Shown in pieces: positions 12,901 through 21,425 of a DNA stretch of 64,000 nt. The stretch comes from Durusdinium trenchii (Eukaryota; Sar; Dinophyceae; Suessiales; Symbiodiniaceae). Under the pieces are notes generated by a model. That model saw only the letters and a program-made list of their open reading frames with translations, was not told where the DNA came from and did not search any database. Position numbers and translations under genes: made by a program. The stretch lies in the NCBI GenBank assembly GCA_963970005.1, contig CAXAMN010025695.1, positions 371,317-435,316 on the forward strand. The letters are read 5' to 3'. Within the stretch, counting starts at the first letter, position 1; each line of letters opens with the position of its first letter.

Positions 12901-15900
12901 CCTTTTCTATCTTTTCTGGCCCTCGCTTGCGAGAACGCCTTTTCTCCAGGAGAGCGTTTGCACGCTTTTCTTGGCCATCACTGGTGGTTTGAGCGACTCA
13001 GTGAAGGAAAAGTGTCCGCGGAATCACTCACTGGGGATCAACTAGCTAGGTTTCCTGATGCTTCATTGTGGTTTGTGACATCTACTGTTCGGAGTTGTCG
13101 TCTCACGATCGCCAAAGTCCTGCCCTTCCCAGCAATCAATCTTTACTTGCTGAAGTGGTTCTAGGATTGTTCATCTCCAAAGTCCTGAATGGCCTTTACC
13201 ATCGCAGCTTTGCAATTCAACTTGAACTTCGTGCTGAATTTGCACATCACTCAGATTAGTGTGTGTTTTCTGGCTTTGCTACACTGATGAGGTTGGGATG
13301 ATGCCTTTCGACCACTTCGTTTTTCACCTTTGGCGGTTGTCCTTTTGGTGCTGCATCTGGGCGTGCAAGCCGACCGTGCCGAGCCGGTGTCATTTTAAAT
13401 TGCCTCTGAAGCCCATGGTCGGGCACCATCCAATAGCAAAGGCTCAGACAGTATGTGACAGTGACAGTATAAGGAGCTTTGTCCGAAGAACGTCGAGTTG
13501 TAGAAGGTTGAATGAAGATGGTTTGGTTGCTATGCTTATTGAACCATGTATTGGCCTAAGCCAAGCAGCTGAGTTGGGCGAGCGCGATTGGCTGAGCAAG
13601 CTTTGCACATTTGACTTTCTTTTCTGCATTCGCTCTTTTGCATGATAGCTGAAACCTGGAGAGCAAGGGAAATTCCAGTCCTTCCACATTTCTAATCTCC
13701 AAGCGAGTCATTTTTGATGCCAGCAGCTGTCAGCTGACCCTCCAAGTTGGGAGGATGAACAAAGGGGACGGTAATGGGTGGTATATGTTTAAAAGTTCTT
13801 GTTTGCCACTGATCAGGTTGTAAGTCTTTGCTTCAGGACTTTTGCATTACGGAGATTTTGTCCCAATTGGTCAAGATCCTTTTTGGATGAGTGTTCGCGT
13901 AGTTGGTGTACATGGACCATCATTTGCAGATCTGTAACAGGTTTGTGCATTACTTGAACCTCGCACACGCATCCGTGAGACAAAAAGCACTAAGGTTGAC
14001 ATTGCCACAGCTGAGCCTGGCATTCGCCATCAGCATGGTACAAACCAAGGTTGTTTCTTTTGGTCATTGTCATTTTCCCATTGCTTGTGGTGAATTATGA
14101 ACTCGGTCATACCCCGCTACATGGACTACCATATCTTCACAGGGTGACATAGCGATTTGATTGTACCATCTACCTGGTTTGACTGTAGGTACCAAGTCAC
14201 CTTGGGCATATCAGAGTTTGATTGCCACTACCTGACCGGGGCAGCCCTAGCTTAAGCTTTATACAAACAGATGCTGCTGGTGTTTCATTCTTGATCAGAT
14301 CACTTGAATGTATCATGATTGATCATAGTTGATCCGTTGCAAGAAGGACAACAAGAGCAATGGCCCGAGTTGCTATTTGGCTTGTGTTGATTCCTGGTCA
14401 TGTGAAGAGCCAACGACGAGAACATCAATGGATTGGGTTTGTCCTATTACCTGTAACAGTCAGTAAACAAGAATTGCTATGTTTGAACTGCCGGCCTTTA
14501 CCAATAAAATCATCATCCACTGTCACAGGTAACGGATAGACCCAAGGAATGGGCATTGCTTAAACATGACCAACGTCTCTTGAGACCAGGTATATCATCG
14601 TGACCGTCTTCGCGGTGTTAAATGATGCTTGGCCTTTTGAGTCCGGTGACGATCTGGATGATAAGAACCTCACGGTTCGGAGGGACGCCTCCGATTTTGG
14701 GACGTTTTTTTCACCCCCGAAATAGAATCACAATATATTATATAGACATATAGAACATATTAGAACAAGTATAGAACAAGTAAAATCCCGTTCCAAATGT
14801 TTTGGAATCCGTGCCATTATCTATTTGGAGATCTATATATATATATACATCGACCAAAGCGTATGACTGCTTGGTTTGTCTCATCCATTTGGATGAAGGG
14901 CACATCCAAGTTGTTTGATATACAAAAAGATGGAAATAGTCATGTATAGCTTATAAGCGTAATGATTTGCCTACTGCTTTGCAGCATGCCTTAGACAGGC
15001 CTCAACGTTTGGCAACGTGAAATGGTATTGATCGTAGGTGAATTCTGTCGGAGCATCCCAGTTCTGGTCCGCCAGATCACGGAGTGTTTGGTCCGACAGA
15101 GCCTAGAATGCAACAGATGGGGCAACGGCCACCGGCCACCCAGGGGTTTTCTTGTGACTTTCTCTCTCTCTCTCTCTCTCTCTTTGTTTTGCTCGTTTCT
15201 GGTTTGCTTGTTGGGCGGAGAACACCCACGTGCTTTCTTCAGAGGTCTCACCTTTGTTTCCCACGAGTCGATGGATGAGCACGAGGGAAAAAAGAGATTC
15301 GCCGATGGGAAACAGTCATTTTCAAGAACACATAAGAACACTTATATAGCCGAGCTGTTCGGTGGATTCGCCCTAAGCCTGATTTATGGCTTAGGGCACT
15401 CCAGCAATCAAGGGAAGTTTGTTTCTTGAGTAGCAGGCTACATTTGAGGAGAGGTATGGAAACAACATAGTTATAGCGTTGTGACACGGCCAACCATGGC
15501 CAACCTCTGGCAGAGTGTGAGCAAAACATACAACAAAAGCATTCATCCCGAGCAGGTCTTTTGTTGGCCCATTTGAACAAAACACACCAGCTCAGGTGGT
15601 CACAGGAGTTTTCTGAACCTTGGCATTTGCTCAGAACGCTTTCATTTTTTTTGACGATTTGGTGGGTTCAGACGTGCCGGACAATGCTAGCTGCTAGCTT
15701 ACCGTTCCAGCAACCAACCGAGTGGATGTGGGTGTTGTCAGTTTGGATGGTTACTGCAGCCTTTGACTAGGGAAGTTGATTTGATAGGGATATGTAGTTG
15801 ATTTTGCTGATGAGTTCTCTTGCAAGTGCAATCTTTGGAAGCTGTTGATCCGAGTGACGGTCATAGGAATTTTAAAGTCCACACTTCAAGTCATGCTGTT

Positions 15901-18900
15901 CATCCGTGAACACATGTGACCACAACTTGCATGTACAACACCGCTTGGCGGCCAGGCAACACCGCGATTGAAAGCGCCCAGTCCGACAAGGACATCGCCA
16001 TTATGAAGCAAATGCGCAAGCATGATGCTCAGGTTCAGGCGCCACCGCGATTGAAAGCGGTGCATGGATTTGGACCAAACGACCCCAACGGTGGGTCTCT
16101 GGGGCTTGGTCGTGTCGATCGCAAACGTCGAAAGATGTTGAGGTTTGCCAGAATGTCTCGGATGTTGGGGCTTTTGAGTGTGACTGCAAGCATGCAATGC
16201 TTTCAGCTATGTCCTACTTGAAAGCCAAGCTTGAAATGAACGGCCGCTCTAGGGATTGATTATATATAATTTGCAACGCCCTTTCTCCGGAAAATCCATG
16301 CTGGCGCTCGTTCTCCCGCACGGGAGCACTTTTCCCTCAGAAAACCACGAAAAGCACCCTCTGTAGGCACGTGATCTGGCACCTCCTGGCGAGATCTCGT
16401 CGGTTGGACTTCGGTGCGGCAGGCCTTGCGGCATATCTTCAAAGAGATTGATCACGACAAATCGATGCATGTGACTCTGGCAGAGCTGAAGGAAGCTTTG
16501 TCAGCCAAGAAGTTGTCGAGCTTCATGGAGTCCATGGGTCGCTCAGCTCTGCAGAGTCAGTCAGACGGCGCGGACGGCTTGCGTCTCCGAGACTGGGGGG
16601 TTCTGGCGTCGCCGCAGTCGGGAAAAGCCCAATGGCCAGAAGCAGTCGGGAAAAGATGTTCACGATCTTTTGAGTAAGGCCTTTACTAATCATCATCATC
16701 CACTGTGAGTTGTGGGTCATGGGATATGCTCAAGATATCTCAAGATTCAGGATATACATATAGAGATATAGCTTGCCAGGGCCAAGGTGTAGAGGAGTCG
16801 CAGGAGTCGTATTTGGCTCCGCGGTCGGCATCCTCTATGATATGTGGATTTGAATGACTGACTCACTGAATGAATGCATTAATATGAATGAATTAATACA
16901 TCTATTCATTATATATATAATCGTTGCCCGTGGCACCGATGCTTGCACTACACATGTTGCCCGGATGCCTCATACAATCCGCCTGTTTGAGACTGGAATT
17001 GAGGCATTTCCACCCAGGATGTCAGCACCCTTTTCATGATTATCGATACGGACAAGAGCGCCCTGGACTGAAAGCAAGACTGGAGGTGTCAAAAAGAATC
17101 AACTACATGATATATATATATATACATGGGTTCTTCACTGTCACTGACAGACTTGGATGATGTTGTCTCAAACCCCGATTGCAAAGCCGTGTGGATAATG
17201 CCAACTCTTTGCTTAGGGCGTGAGCTAACAGCCACTGTGGTTATGAAATGCACAGAAACACGGGGAAACTGTACGTTGTTTGTCTTCAGTCCGGTGGTTT
17301 GTTCAATCAAAGTCTTGTAGGGGTGGCTGTATTTGATAGCTTTTTGGTGCGGTGCATCATCCACCTCGAGAGCATGTTCAGGAAACAGTGTGCTGCTGTA
17401 GAGCTGTGCGTGTATAATATATATATATATATAATGAAGTTCTTCCATGAATTTTGGGCCTGCTTTGTTTCTCCACGATCTATGTTACGTCGCAGAAATG
17501 TATGTGGTGGCTTTTAGTTTGCATGATTTGATTGAATGAATGTTTGGATTCTTGATACTTCTGGCTTTTAGATCAGCACAAAACTAGCAACCAAAAAACA
17601 GTATCAACAGATAAGAACAAGATTCAACAAATAATAGTAACAACAGGACCAACAAGTGACAAGATCCAGTAGGTCCCCTAGTCTAGTCCACTTGTCCATT
17701 GGTCCCCTGGTCCTTTTCCTGGTCCACTGGCCTCATGGTCCATTGGTCAAAAAATATCTGCGAATGTGGCACGAACTCTGCCAAAAAGGGTTCCATAGCT
17801 TGTCTTGCCATGGAAGAGGGTGCCGGCCGCTCTTCCCGGTTGCCTTGGTCCTTGTGTCTTCTTTGGTCCGGTGCCCGACTCATTCATGTGGCAGTGGAGC
17901 AATGATAATGTACCTTCTAAGTTCTTGGTGGCTTATGACATTTTATCCGCTGTGAGGGGGGAGGCGCTGCCCTTCCCCCAACCCCCGTCCAAGCGCATAA
18001 CATCTGCAGCACTTTTTCCAATGCACTGTGTTTACCACGAAACCTCTTGGATGCCTTTCATGGATGGCGCAATGGGGTGTGTAGTTTTCGATGTTGGTCT
18101 ATTTTGTGGTGCCTTCAGTGCCTTCTTTAGATGTTTGCTTCGCTCTGGGGGAGGCGCTGCGCCCCCCCACCCCGCCTCCAGCGTCACGAAATCTGCACTA
18201 CGCCTGCCATGGAAATAGTTATTTGAAGGTCACCCATCGCATCTCCACACCAAATAAGTATTGCATGCCCTCGTCGAAGTATATGTCTCTTTGGTGAATT
18301 TGTTGCAAACATCTTTTTTATTCTCCTCCGGTGAGCGAAAGGGCCCACCTTTCCTAATTTTGTGTTTTGGTTTGCTTTGCGGAGGGCTTGCCTGATCTTT
18401 TGTCGCACTGCCGCTCTTTGTTGTTCTTTTGCTCGCTTCTTTTTCTTCTTTCCGTTGGACATTGTTTTGATCCCTTTTCCCCACCTGTCAGGCCTCCTTC
18501 TCCTCCTCGCCCCAACTGCCAGCTAGATCGCAGTGGGCACTCCCGGAGCTCAACAGCCACAGCGGGCACTCCCAGGCCTCAACAGCAAGCGTCAGATCGC
18601 AGTGTGCAGTGGACACTGCCGGCATCAACAGCAAGCGCTAGATCCCAGTGGGCACTGGCCTCAACAGCAAGCTCCAGGTGGCAGTGGGCACTCCAGGGCC
18701 CCCCACAGCAAGTGGAGGAAAAATGTCAGCACACACCCCAACAAGGACGTCAGAACACTGTCCAGAACATTTCCCAATCGTTGTGATAGATGATGTGCCA
18801 GAGCACACACCAGACTTGATGCCAGAACAAGCGGCAGAACATTGTGTCAATCCGCATGTCCGCCTTTGCCGGCTTAGTTTGTCAATGCATGCGCCCCTGC

Positions 18901-19258
18901 CTTCTTCCAAGTCACCTTTCAGGGTGGGGATCACTCAAAGTAAAGTAATTTCTCTTTGAACGCCCGGCCCTTCCCTTGTCAGTCTGGGCGGTTCAGACGG
19001 ACCTACACAAGTCAACAGCAATATAAGAAATTCACCCGAAAGGCACAAATCGGTTGAGACGGCAGATCTCTTTTTACGGGCCCAACGTGACAGCACCGTC
19101 AGTTGTGCCAGTTCGACATTAGAGACTGAACTTGTCACCGGCAAAGTTTTTTTTGATCAGGTGGTATGATTGACCTTGAAGAGTTTGTCTCGGGCTGCAT
19201 GCAGCTGCATGGTCCAGCCAAAAGCTTGCAGCTTGCACAGATGAGCCACGAGAACCGA
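961..19258 (+). CDS. single-domain voltage-gated cation channel with C-terminal EF-hands (multi-exon gene span)
   Basis: Probably a plasma- or organelle-membrane voltage-gated cation channel whose cytosolic tail senses calcium. Seen as separate + strand exons in the expected order: S1 (4688), S2 (5141), S3 (5585), S4 (7217 and 7941), S5 (8494), pore turret (9651), post-S6 helix (15956), EF-hand (16423) and EF-hand (19161). S4 carries six arginines spaced every third residue, the hallmark of a voltage sensor. Reading phases agree across S1-S2-S3 and S4-S5-turret. One six-helix domain followed by EF-hands resembles the one-domain channels of dinoflagellates and other protists (Nav/Cav/EukCat-like); that family assignment is recalled, not searched. 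Donors include GT, GC and GA. S6, the selectivity filter and the exon joining the two EF-hands were not found. The start codon is unknown, and the N-terminal pieces at 0.98 and 2.25 kb are tentative. Ion selectivity cannot be told. Confidence 0.75.
979..1171 (+). CDS. possible N-terminal channel exon (Ser/Pro/Arg-rich)
   Basis: An open stretch with GC-rich, coding-like composition reads ...RPMPARSVDPGSP... and then TPRPTSHSRSISEDTF. It looks like a low-complexity, phosphorylatable cytosolic tail. An AG acceptor lies at 978, and a GC donor is possible near 1172. Assignment to the channel rests only on position and style, so it could belong to another gene or be chance. Confidence 0.35.
2251..2328 (+). 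CDS. possible N-terminal channel exon
   Basis: Twenty-six codons open between a good acceptor (ctgcatgcag) and a textbook donor (GAT followed by gtgagtgag). The peptide begins AAIETSIGSMKRFSQ and ends ADTLEID. It ends in phase 0 whereas the S1 exon starts in phase 1, so at least one exon between them is missing from this model. Confidence 0.45.
2434..2546 (-). mobile_element. MITE-like element family 1, copy 1
   Basis: Bounded by TTGGGTCTATCC on the left and GGACAGACCCAA on the right. The inside words CAGTGGATGATGATGG and GACTGTTGCAG match copies at 14,433 and 21,311 in opposite orientation. It is about 113 bp, has terminal inverted repeats and no coding capacity. A target-site duplication is not clear. 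Confidence 0.75.
2664..3180. repeat. degenerate ~100-bp tandem repeat
   Basis: Units begin with GATTGGCC followed by ATCATTGCAA-like and CTTTAATTTTG-like words. Clear starts are at about 2902, 3003 and 3101, giving a period of 98-101 bp. A more diverged unit lies near 2671. No gene is seen in 2,330-4,680 apart from this array, the AT-rich tract at 3.63-3.72 kb and the 42-bp duplication. Confidence 0.65.
3944..4027. repeat. 42-bp direct tandem duplication
   Basis: Two head-to-tail copies beginning GAGGGTAGCTTTACGTTTGTC, at 3944-3985 and 3986-4027. They differ at two positions. Confidence 0.9.
4688..4767 (+). CDS. channel exon: transmembrane segment S1
   Basis: Acceptor tttttctgag; the reading starts IMLLILVNLVLLGVEIQVA, a hydrophobic helix ending with the acidic residue common in S1. 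It continues TTLGQFD to a GT donor at 4768 (phase 0). Confidence 0.75.
5141..5209 (+). CDS. channel exon: transmembrane segment S2
   Basis: Acceptor cacaacctag. Twenty-three codons include VIVCIFILEISLKFVAYGVK, a typical S2 with the glutamate that pairs with S4 arginines. GC donor at 5210. Both ends are phase 0 and match the S1 and S3 exons. Confidence 0.8.
5585..5677 (+). CDS. channel exon: transmembrane segment S3
   Basis: Acceptor ctgtgtgcag. The reading GLLCGKDAFWNNLDFLVIAA continues SVLETAVEIW, the W-N-x-x-D start of S3. The 3' end is approximate: a GA donor is possible at 5675 and a GC donor at 5679. Confidence 0.75.
7217..7281 (+). CDS. channel exon: voltage-sensor helix S4, first part
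   Basis: The reading RTMRLIRALRGIRVIRLLR has arginine at every third position for six turns, the classic voltage sensor. The exon ends after the CG of the last Arg codon at a GC donor. The start could instead be 7225, since a second AG lies there. Confidence 0.85.
7941..7990 (+). CDS. channel exon: end of S4 and S4-S5 linker
   Basis: Acceptor acgactgag. The first base completes the Arg codon of the previous exon, then YVSALRTLVFSIVSTT, typical of dinoflagellate channel S4-S5 linkers. GC donor at 7991, phase 1. Confidence 0.85.
8374..8421. repeat. 24-bp tandem duplication
   Basis: GATCGGTGTCGGACCACCTTC occurs twice head to tail inside the channel intron just before the S5 exon. Confidence 0.85.
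8494..8580 (+). CDS. channel exon: transmembrane segment S5
   Basis: Acceptor gagaacggcag. The joined codon gives Gly, then SLMWTLVLLSLLFYSFGVIL and TQIATSAL, an S5 helix. A GC donor at 8581 leaves phase 1, which fits the next exon. Confidence 0.8.
9651..9691 (+). CDS. channel exon: extracellular turret before the pore
   Basis: Acceptor aactgcaaag. The joined codon is followed by IDELLHRYWNDVP, matching the region between S5 and the pore helix where channels read HxYWxxxP-like. A GA donor at 9692 leaves phase 0. Short, so less certain. Confidence 0.55.
9855..10270. repeat. intronic repeat block, copy A, with hairpin
   Basis: Starts with (GT)n and shares two long blocks with 10,776-11,050. 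It contains a perfect 11-nt inverted repeat, CACTCTTATCC at 9914-9924 against GGATAAGAGTG at 9946-9956. Its second half (10,050-10,270) repeats GTTGCTGACTTTTC, a GCGGTTCCACCGAGTCAAG-like word and AGTGATACGTATTCAC twice. Confidence 0.8.
10449..10463. repeat. poly-C tract
   Basis: A run of about 15 C residues in the channel intron. No function is implied. Confidence 0.9.
10776..11050. repeat. intronic repeat block, copy B, with hairpin
   Basis: A shorter second copy of the block at 9,855-10,270, in the same orientation. It keeps the 11-nt hairpin arms (10841-10851 and 10873-10883), the GGGAAGGGAAACTTGGCCGG word and the CTTGCGGTTCCACC word. It lacks about 70 bp between the two halves and one of the two inner tandem units. 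Confidence 0.8.
14011..14037 (+). CDS. possible channel pore-helix exon
   Basis: Between an acceptor (attgccacag) and a GT donor the frame reads LSLAFAISM, loosely like the TLFxAIS pore helix. Phase 0 would fit the turret exon. Only nine codons, so this could be chance. Confidence 0.25.
14433..14545 (+). mobile_element. MITE-like element family 1, copy 2
   Basis: TTGGGTTTGTCCTATTACC on the left and GGTAACGGATAGACCCAA on the right form terminal inverted repeats around about 113 bp. GGA flanks both sides, a possible 3-bp target duplication. It lies in the large channel intron between turret and post-S6 exons. Confidence 0.8.
15956..16032 (+). CDS. channel exon: post-S6 helix
   Basis: Acceptor ggcggccag. 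The reading CNTAIESAQSDKDIAIMKQM continues RKHDAQ to an AG/GT donor, phase 0. In related channels this follows the GVFCN end of S6. The start of the exon is repeated inside the downstream intron (15960-15976 = 16043-16059). Confidence 0.75.
16423..16537 (+). CDS. channel exon: first EF-hand
   Basis: Acceptor ggtgcggcag, phase 0. The reading ALRHIFKEIDHDKSMHVTLA continues ELKEALSAKKLSSFMESMG. The EF loop DHDKSMHVTLAE has Met where Gly is usual at position 6, so calcium binding may be weak. GT donor, phase 1. Confidence 0.8.
16675..16712 (+). repeat. fragment of MITE-like family 1
   Basis: GTAAGGCCTTTACTAATCATC and CATCCACTGT match the inner half of the element at 21,311-21,425. The inverted-repeat ends are missing. 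Confidence 0.65.
17672..17748. repeat. GGTCC-rich minisatellite
   Basis: The motif TGGTCC with CCATTGG / CCACTGG spacers recurs about seven times in 77 bp. Confidence 0.7.
17957..18192. repeat. two copies of a GGGGGAGGCGCTGC palindrome-like word
   Basis: GGGGAGGCGCTGCCCTTCCCCC near 17,958 and GGGGGAGGCGCTGCGCCCCCCC near 18,149 can each fold on themselves. Both are followed by similar tails ending in ATCTGCA. Between the post-S6 and last EF-hand exons I see no other clear exon. Confidence 0.6.
18525..18715. repeat. ~50-bp minisatellite (AGTGGGCACT ... CAACAGCAAGC)
   Basis: Four to five imperfect units combine CAGTGGGCACTCC with CTCAACAGCAAGC. It is open in two + frames (Gln/Ser/Pro-rich readings) but shows repeat, not gene, character. 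Confidence 0.75.
19161..19258 (+). CDS. channel exon: last EF-hand half and tail
   Basis: Acceptor ttttgatcag. The split Ser codon is followed by GMIDLEEFVSGCMQLHGPAK, then SLQLAQMSHENR. MIDLEEF is the second half of an EF-hand loop, so the exon with the first half lies unseen between 16,538 and 19,160. GT donor at 19,259; the frame stays open to 19,393. Confidence 0.75.
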
Positions 19259-19676
19259 GTGACTCGCCAGGCGCCGGGGTATTGGAAGGTCCCTGAAAAG
19301 TTGCAGGACGCATACCATTGGTCAGACTCGGTCTTTGCCCCTGCAAATCGCAAACATTCGCAAACCATATTGGGACTGATCCTGATATGCTGAGTAGGTC
19401 CCATCACCAGTTGATGGCAAGGGCCTGGAAGCAAACAACTGTGATGCAGTTTGCCGACATGTCACGTCGCTTCCTGGGCAAACGACATGACATCCACATA
19501 CCAGCAAGGTGTTTGGGCGACATGGAATGTTTTTCTCGGGTACCCCGGCAGGGGGTAATAAAAGGAGGTTTATAGCGACGATCCAAGGACAAATAAATTA
19601 AAATATCGGAGTTAGAAAAAACCGGTACCGGCCAAGTGTTGGAGGCTTTTGTCATTATAATTTTTTGATTGCACTC

Positions 19677-19771
19677 CCTGAAATATTCATGGAAGTGGGT
19701 GGCATGGCCCCTTGGATGATAATGTCTCTATACAAACAGGTGTTGCCATTCACTTCCATGATCATTTCAGG
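19677..19771 (+). mobile_element. MITE-like element family 2, copy A
   Basis: CCTGAAATATTCATGGAAGTG at the left end and CACTTCCATGATCATTTCAGG at the right end form a near-perfect 21-bp inverted repeat (19 of 21). The inside reads GGCATGGCCCCTTGGATGA and CTATACAAACAGG. About 95 bp, non-coding. Confidence 0.85.
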
Positions 19772-20245
19772 CCCTGTGATGATTAGCCCGAAGGTCGAAA
19801 AAACCATGCGGGACAGTGGAGCTGTGAGCCAGCACCAACCATGTGGGAAACAGATGCAAATCCGGAAGCAAAGCCCAAACAAATGGGGTTGTGGTGGATT
19901 TGCGCTTTATTGTGCAGTTGTTGTTGTGCTGCTGTGAGTTCGCAGGTCATCAAACATTTGGCCAATTCCATTTCCTCCATCAAGAAGCAGCTGCTCGAAC
20001 CCAGCGGTCAGTGTTTCGGAAACCTTTTGGGCGGCGACACTGAACTCTGGAGAGTGTTTAAATGGTCGCCGCAGAACCAAACTAATAATTGATTTTGCAG
20101 ACCTTACACCACCCATACCGTACCACTTTTTTCAGATTTATGAACTTTCCTTTTTTTTGATCACATATGATCACATGATGTCCGTCTAGGCGGGACCAGT
20201 CGAAAGTTGGCCTTGAACTTTGGACGCCCATTGAACTTTCGGCTC

Positions 20246-20312
20246 CCTGAAATGATCTTGGAAATGGTTCCTTGGATGACCATGTTCCTCTACAAACTGG
20301 TGATGTTTGCTC
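20246..20312 (+). mobile_element. MITE-like element family 2, copy B (truncated)
   Basis: Begins CCTGAAATGATCTTGGAAATG and keeps CCTTGGATGACCATGTTCC and CTACAAACTGG, but its right inverted-repeat end is lost. Confidence 0.7.
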
Positions 20313-21310
20313 CACCCTTTAATTCAACAGGGCACTTGTCTCACCTAGATACATGTGACTTTGGCAATCACAGTGGTTTCAGAGTAGATGGCACAACCCA
20401 CCAAATGTATTTTTAGATGAGGGTCCATATAAATAACCTGTTTGGGGTAACTTGTGCCATCTAGTCTCCATTCACTGTGCTACAGAACGGGGCGTAGCAT
20501 GTTCTCAACAGAGGGTGGCCGGGATCGACGGGGTCGATGGATGACGGCGGAGAAGATGAGCAGGTCGAACATGTTCCTCCAGGTTTGCTTCGTTTCTTGC
20601 AGACCAACGTTCGGATGAACGGCAGTCCGTGTTTCGGTGCTCTAAACGGGTCTATATATATATATTATATTTTGTGTGTGTGTGCTTGGTGCGCTTCTTG
20701 GAGTGCCATTTCTTCATAAATCTGAGCCATGCAAGGCATGCACTGATGCAACCATTTTGTTCAACAGTGTTTCAAGCCATTTTTTATATGATACCATTAC
20801 AAAGCATTTGGGAACCATCGGAAGGAGCCCTCTCGGCCGAAGTCCGCCTGCCAAAAACCTTCCCAAAATATGGGTCTCGGAATGTCTCCGATGGTCTCCG
20901 TCAGATCCGGAGCCGGGGGAGAATTCACTCATTCAATCCCGAAATTGTCTTGACCTTGGAGATTTTGAGAAGCAGCTGGTCCAGGTGTCACAAAACACGA
21001 ACATACCAACGCCCATTTGCCCGCCAAGTCGCCAAGTTTGACAGACTTCCACTCTTTCACCTTTTTGGAGATCGAACACCACAAGAACCAAACATGTGAC
21101 TCCGGTGGACTCCGGTGACCGGTTCAGGATGAGCTCGGTCCTCGAGTTCTTGGAGGATCGACCTGTCGGCACTGCTTGTGCTGTTTGAGTTTCGCAGAAT
21201 GGCCGGGACTCGGAGTTGACCTGAGGAGTCTCCGTTCCAGGAGCGAGCGTTTTGCAGAGTTGACATGGATTGAGTTATGAGTGGATTGAAATGGATCCAA
21301 GAACAACTCA

Positions 21311-21425
21311 TTGGGGGTTTGTCCTCACTTGCCTGTAACAGTCAGCAAACAATTATCACTATTTTTGGACAAGGCCTTTACTAACCATCATTATCCACTG
21401 TTACAGGTAATGGGATAGACCCAAC
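21311..21425 (+). mobile_element. MITE-like element family 1, copy 3
   Basis: TTGGGGGTTTGTCC on the left and GGGATAGACCCAA on the right. The inside CTGTAACAGTCAGCAAACAA and CTAACCATCATTATCC match copies 1 and 2. About 115 bp. Confidence 0.8.

Noticed and set aside
16640..16676. QSGKDVHDLLSK as the missing EF-hand exon
   Set aside because: No acceptor gives the phase needed to follow the exon ending at 16,537.
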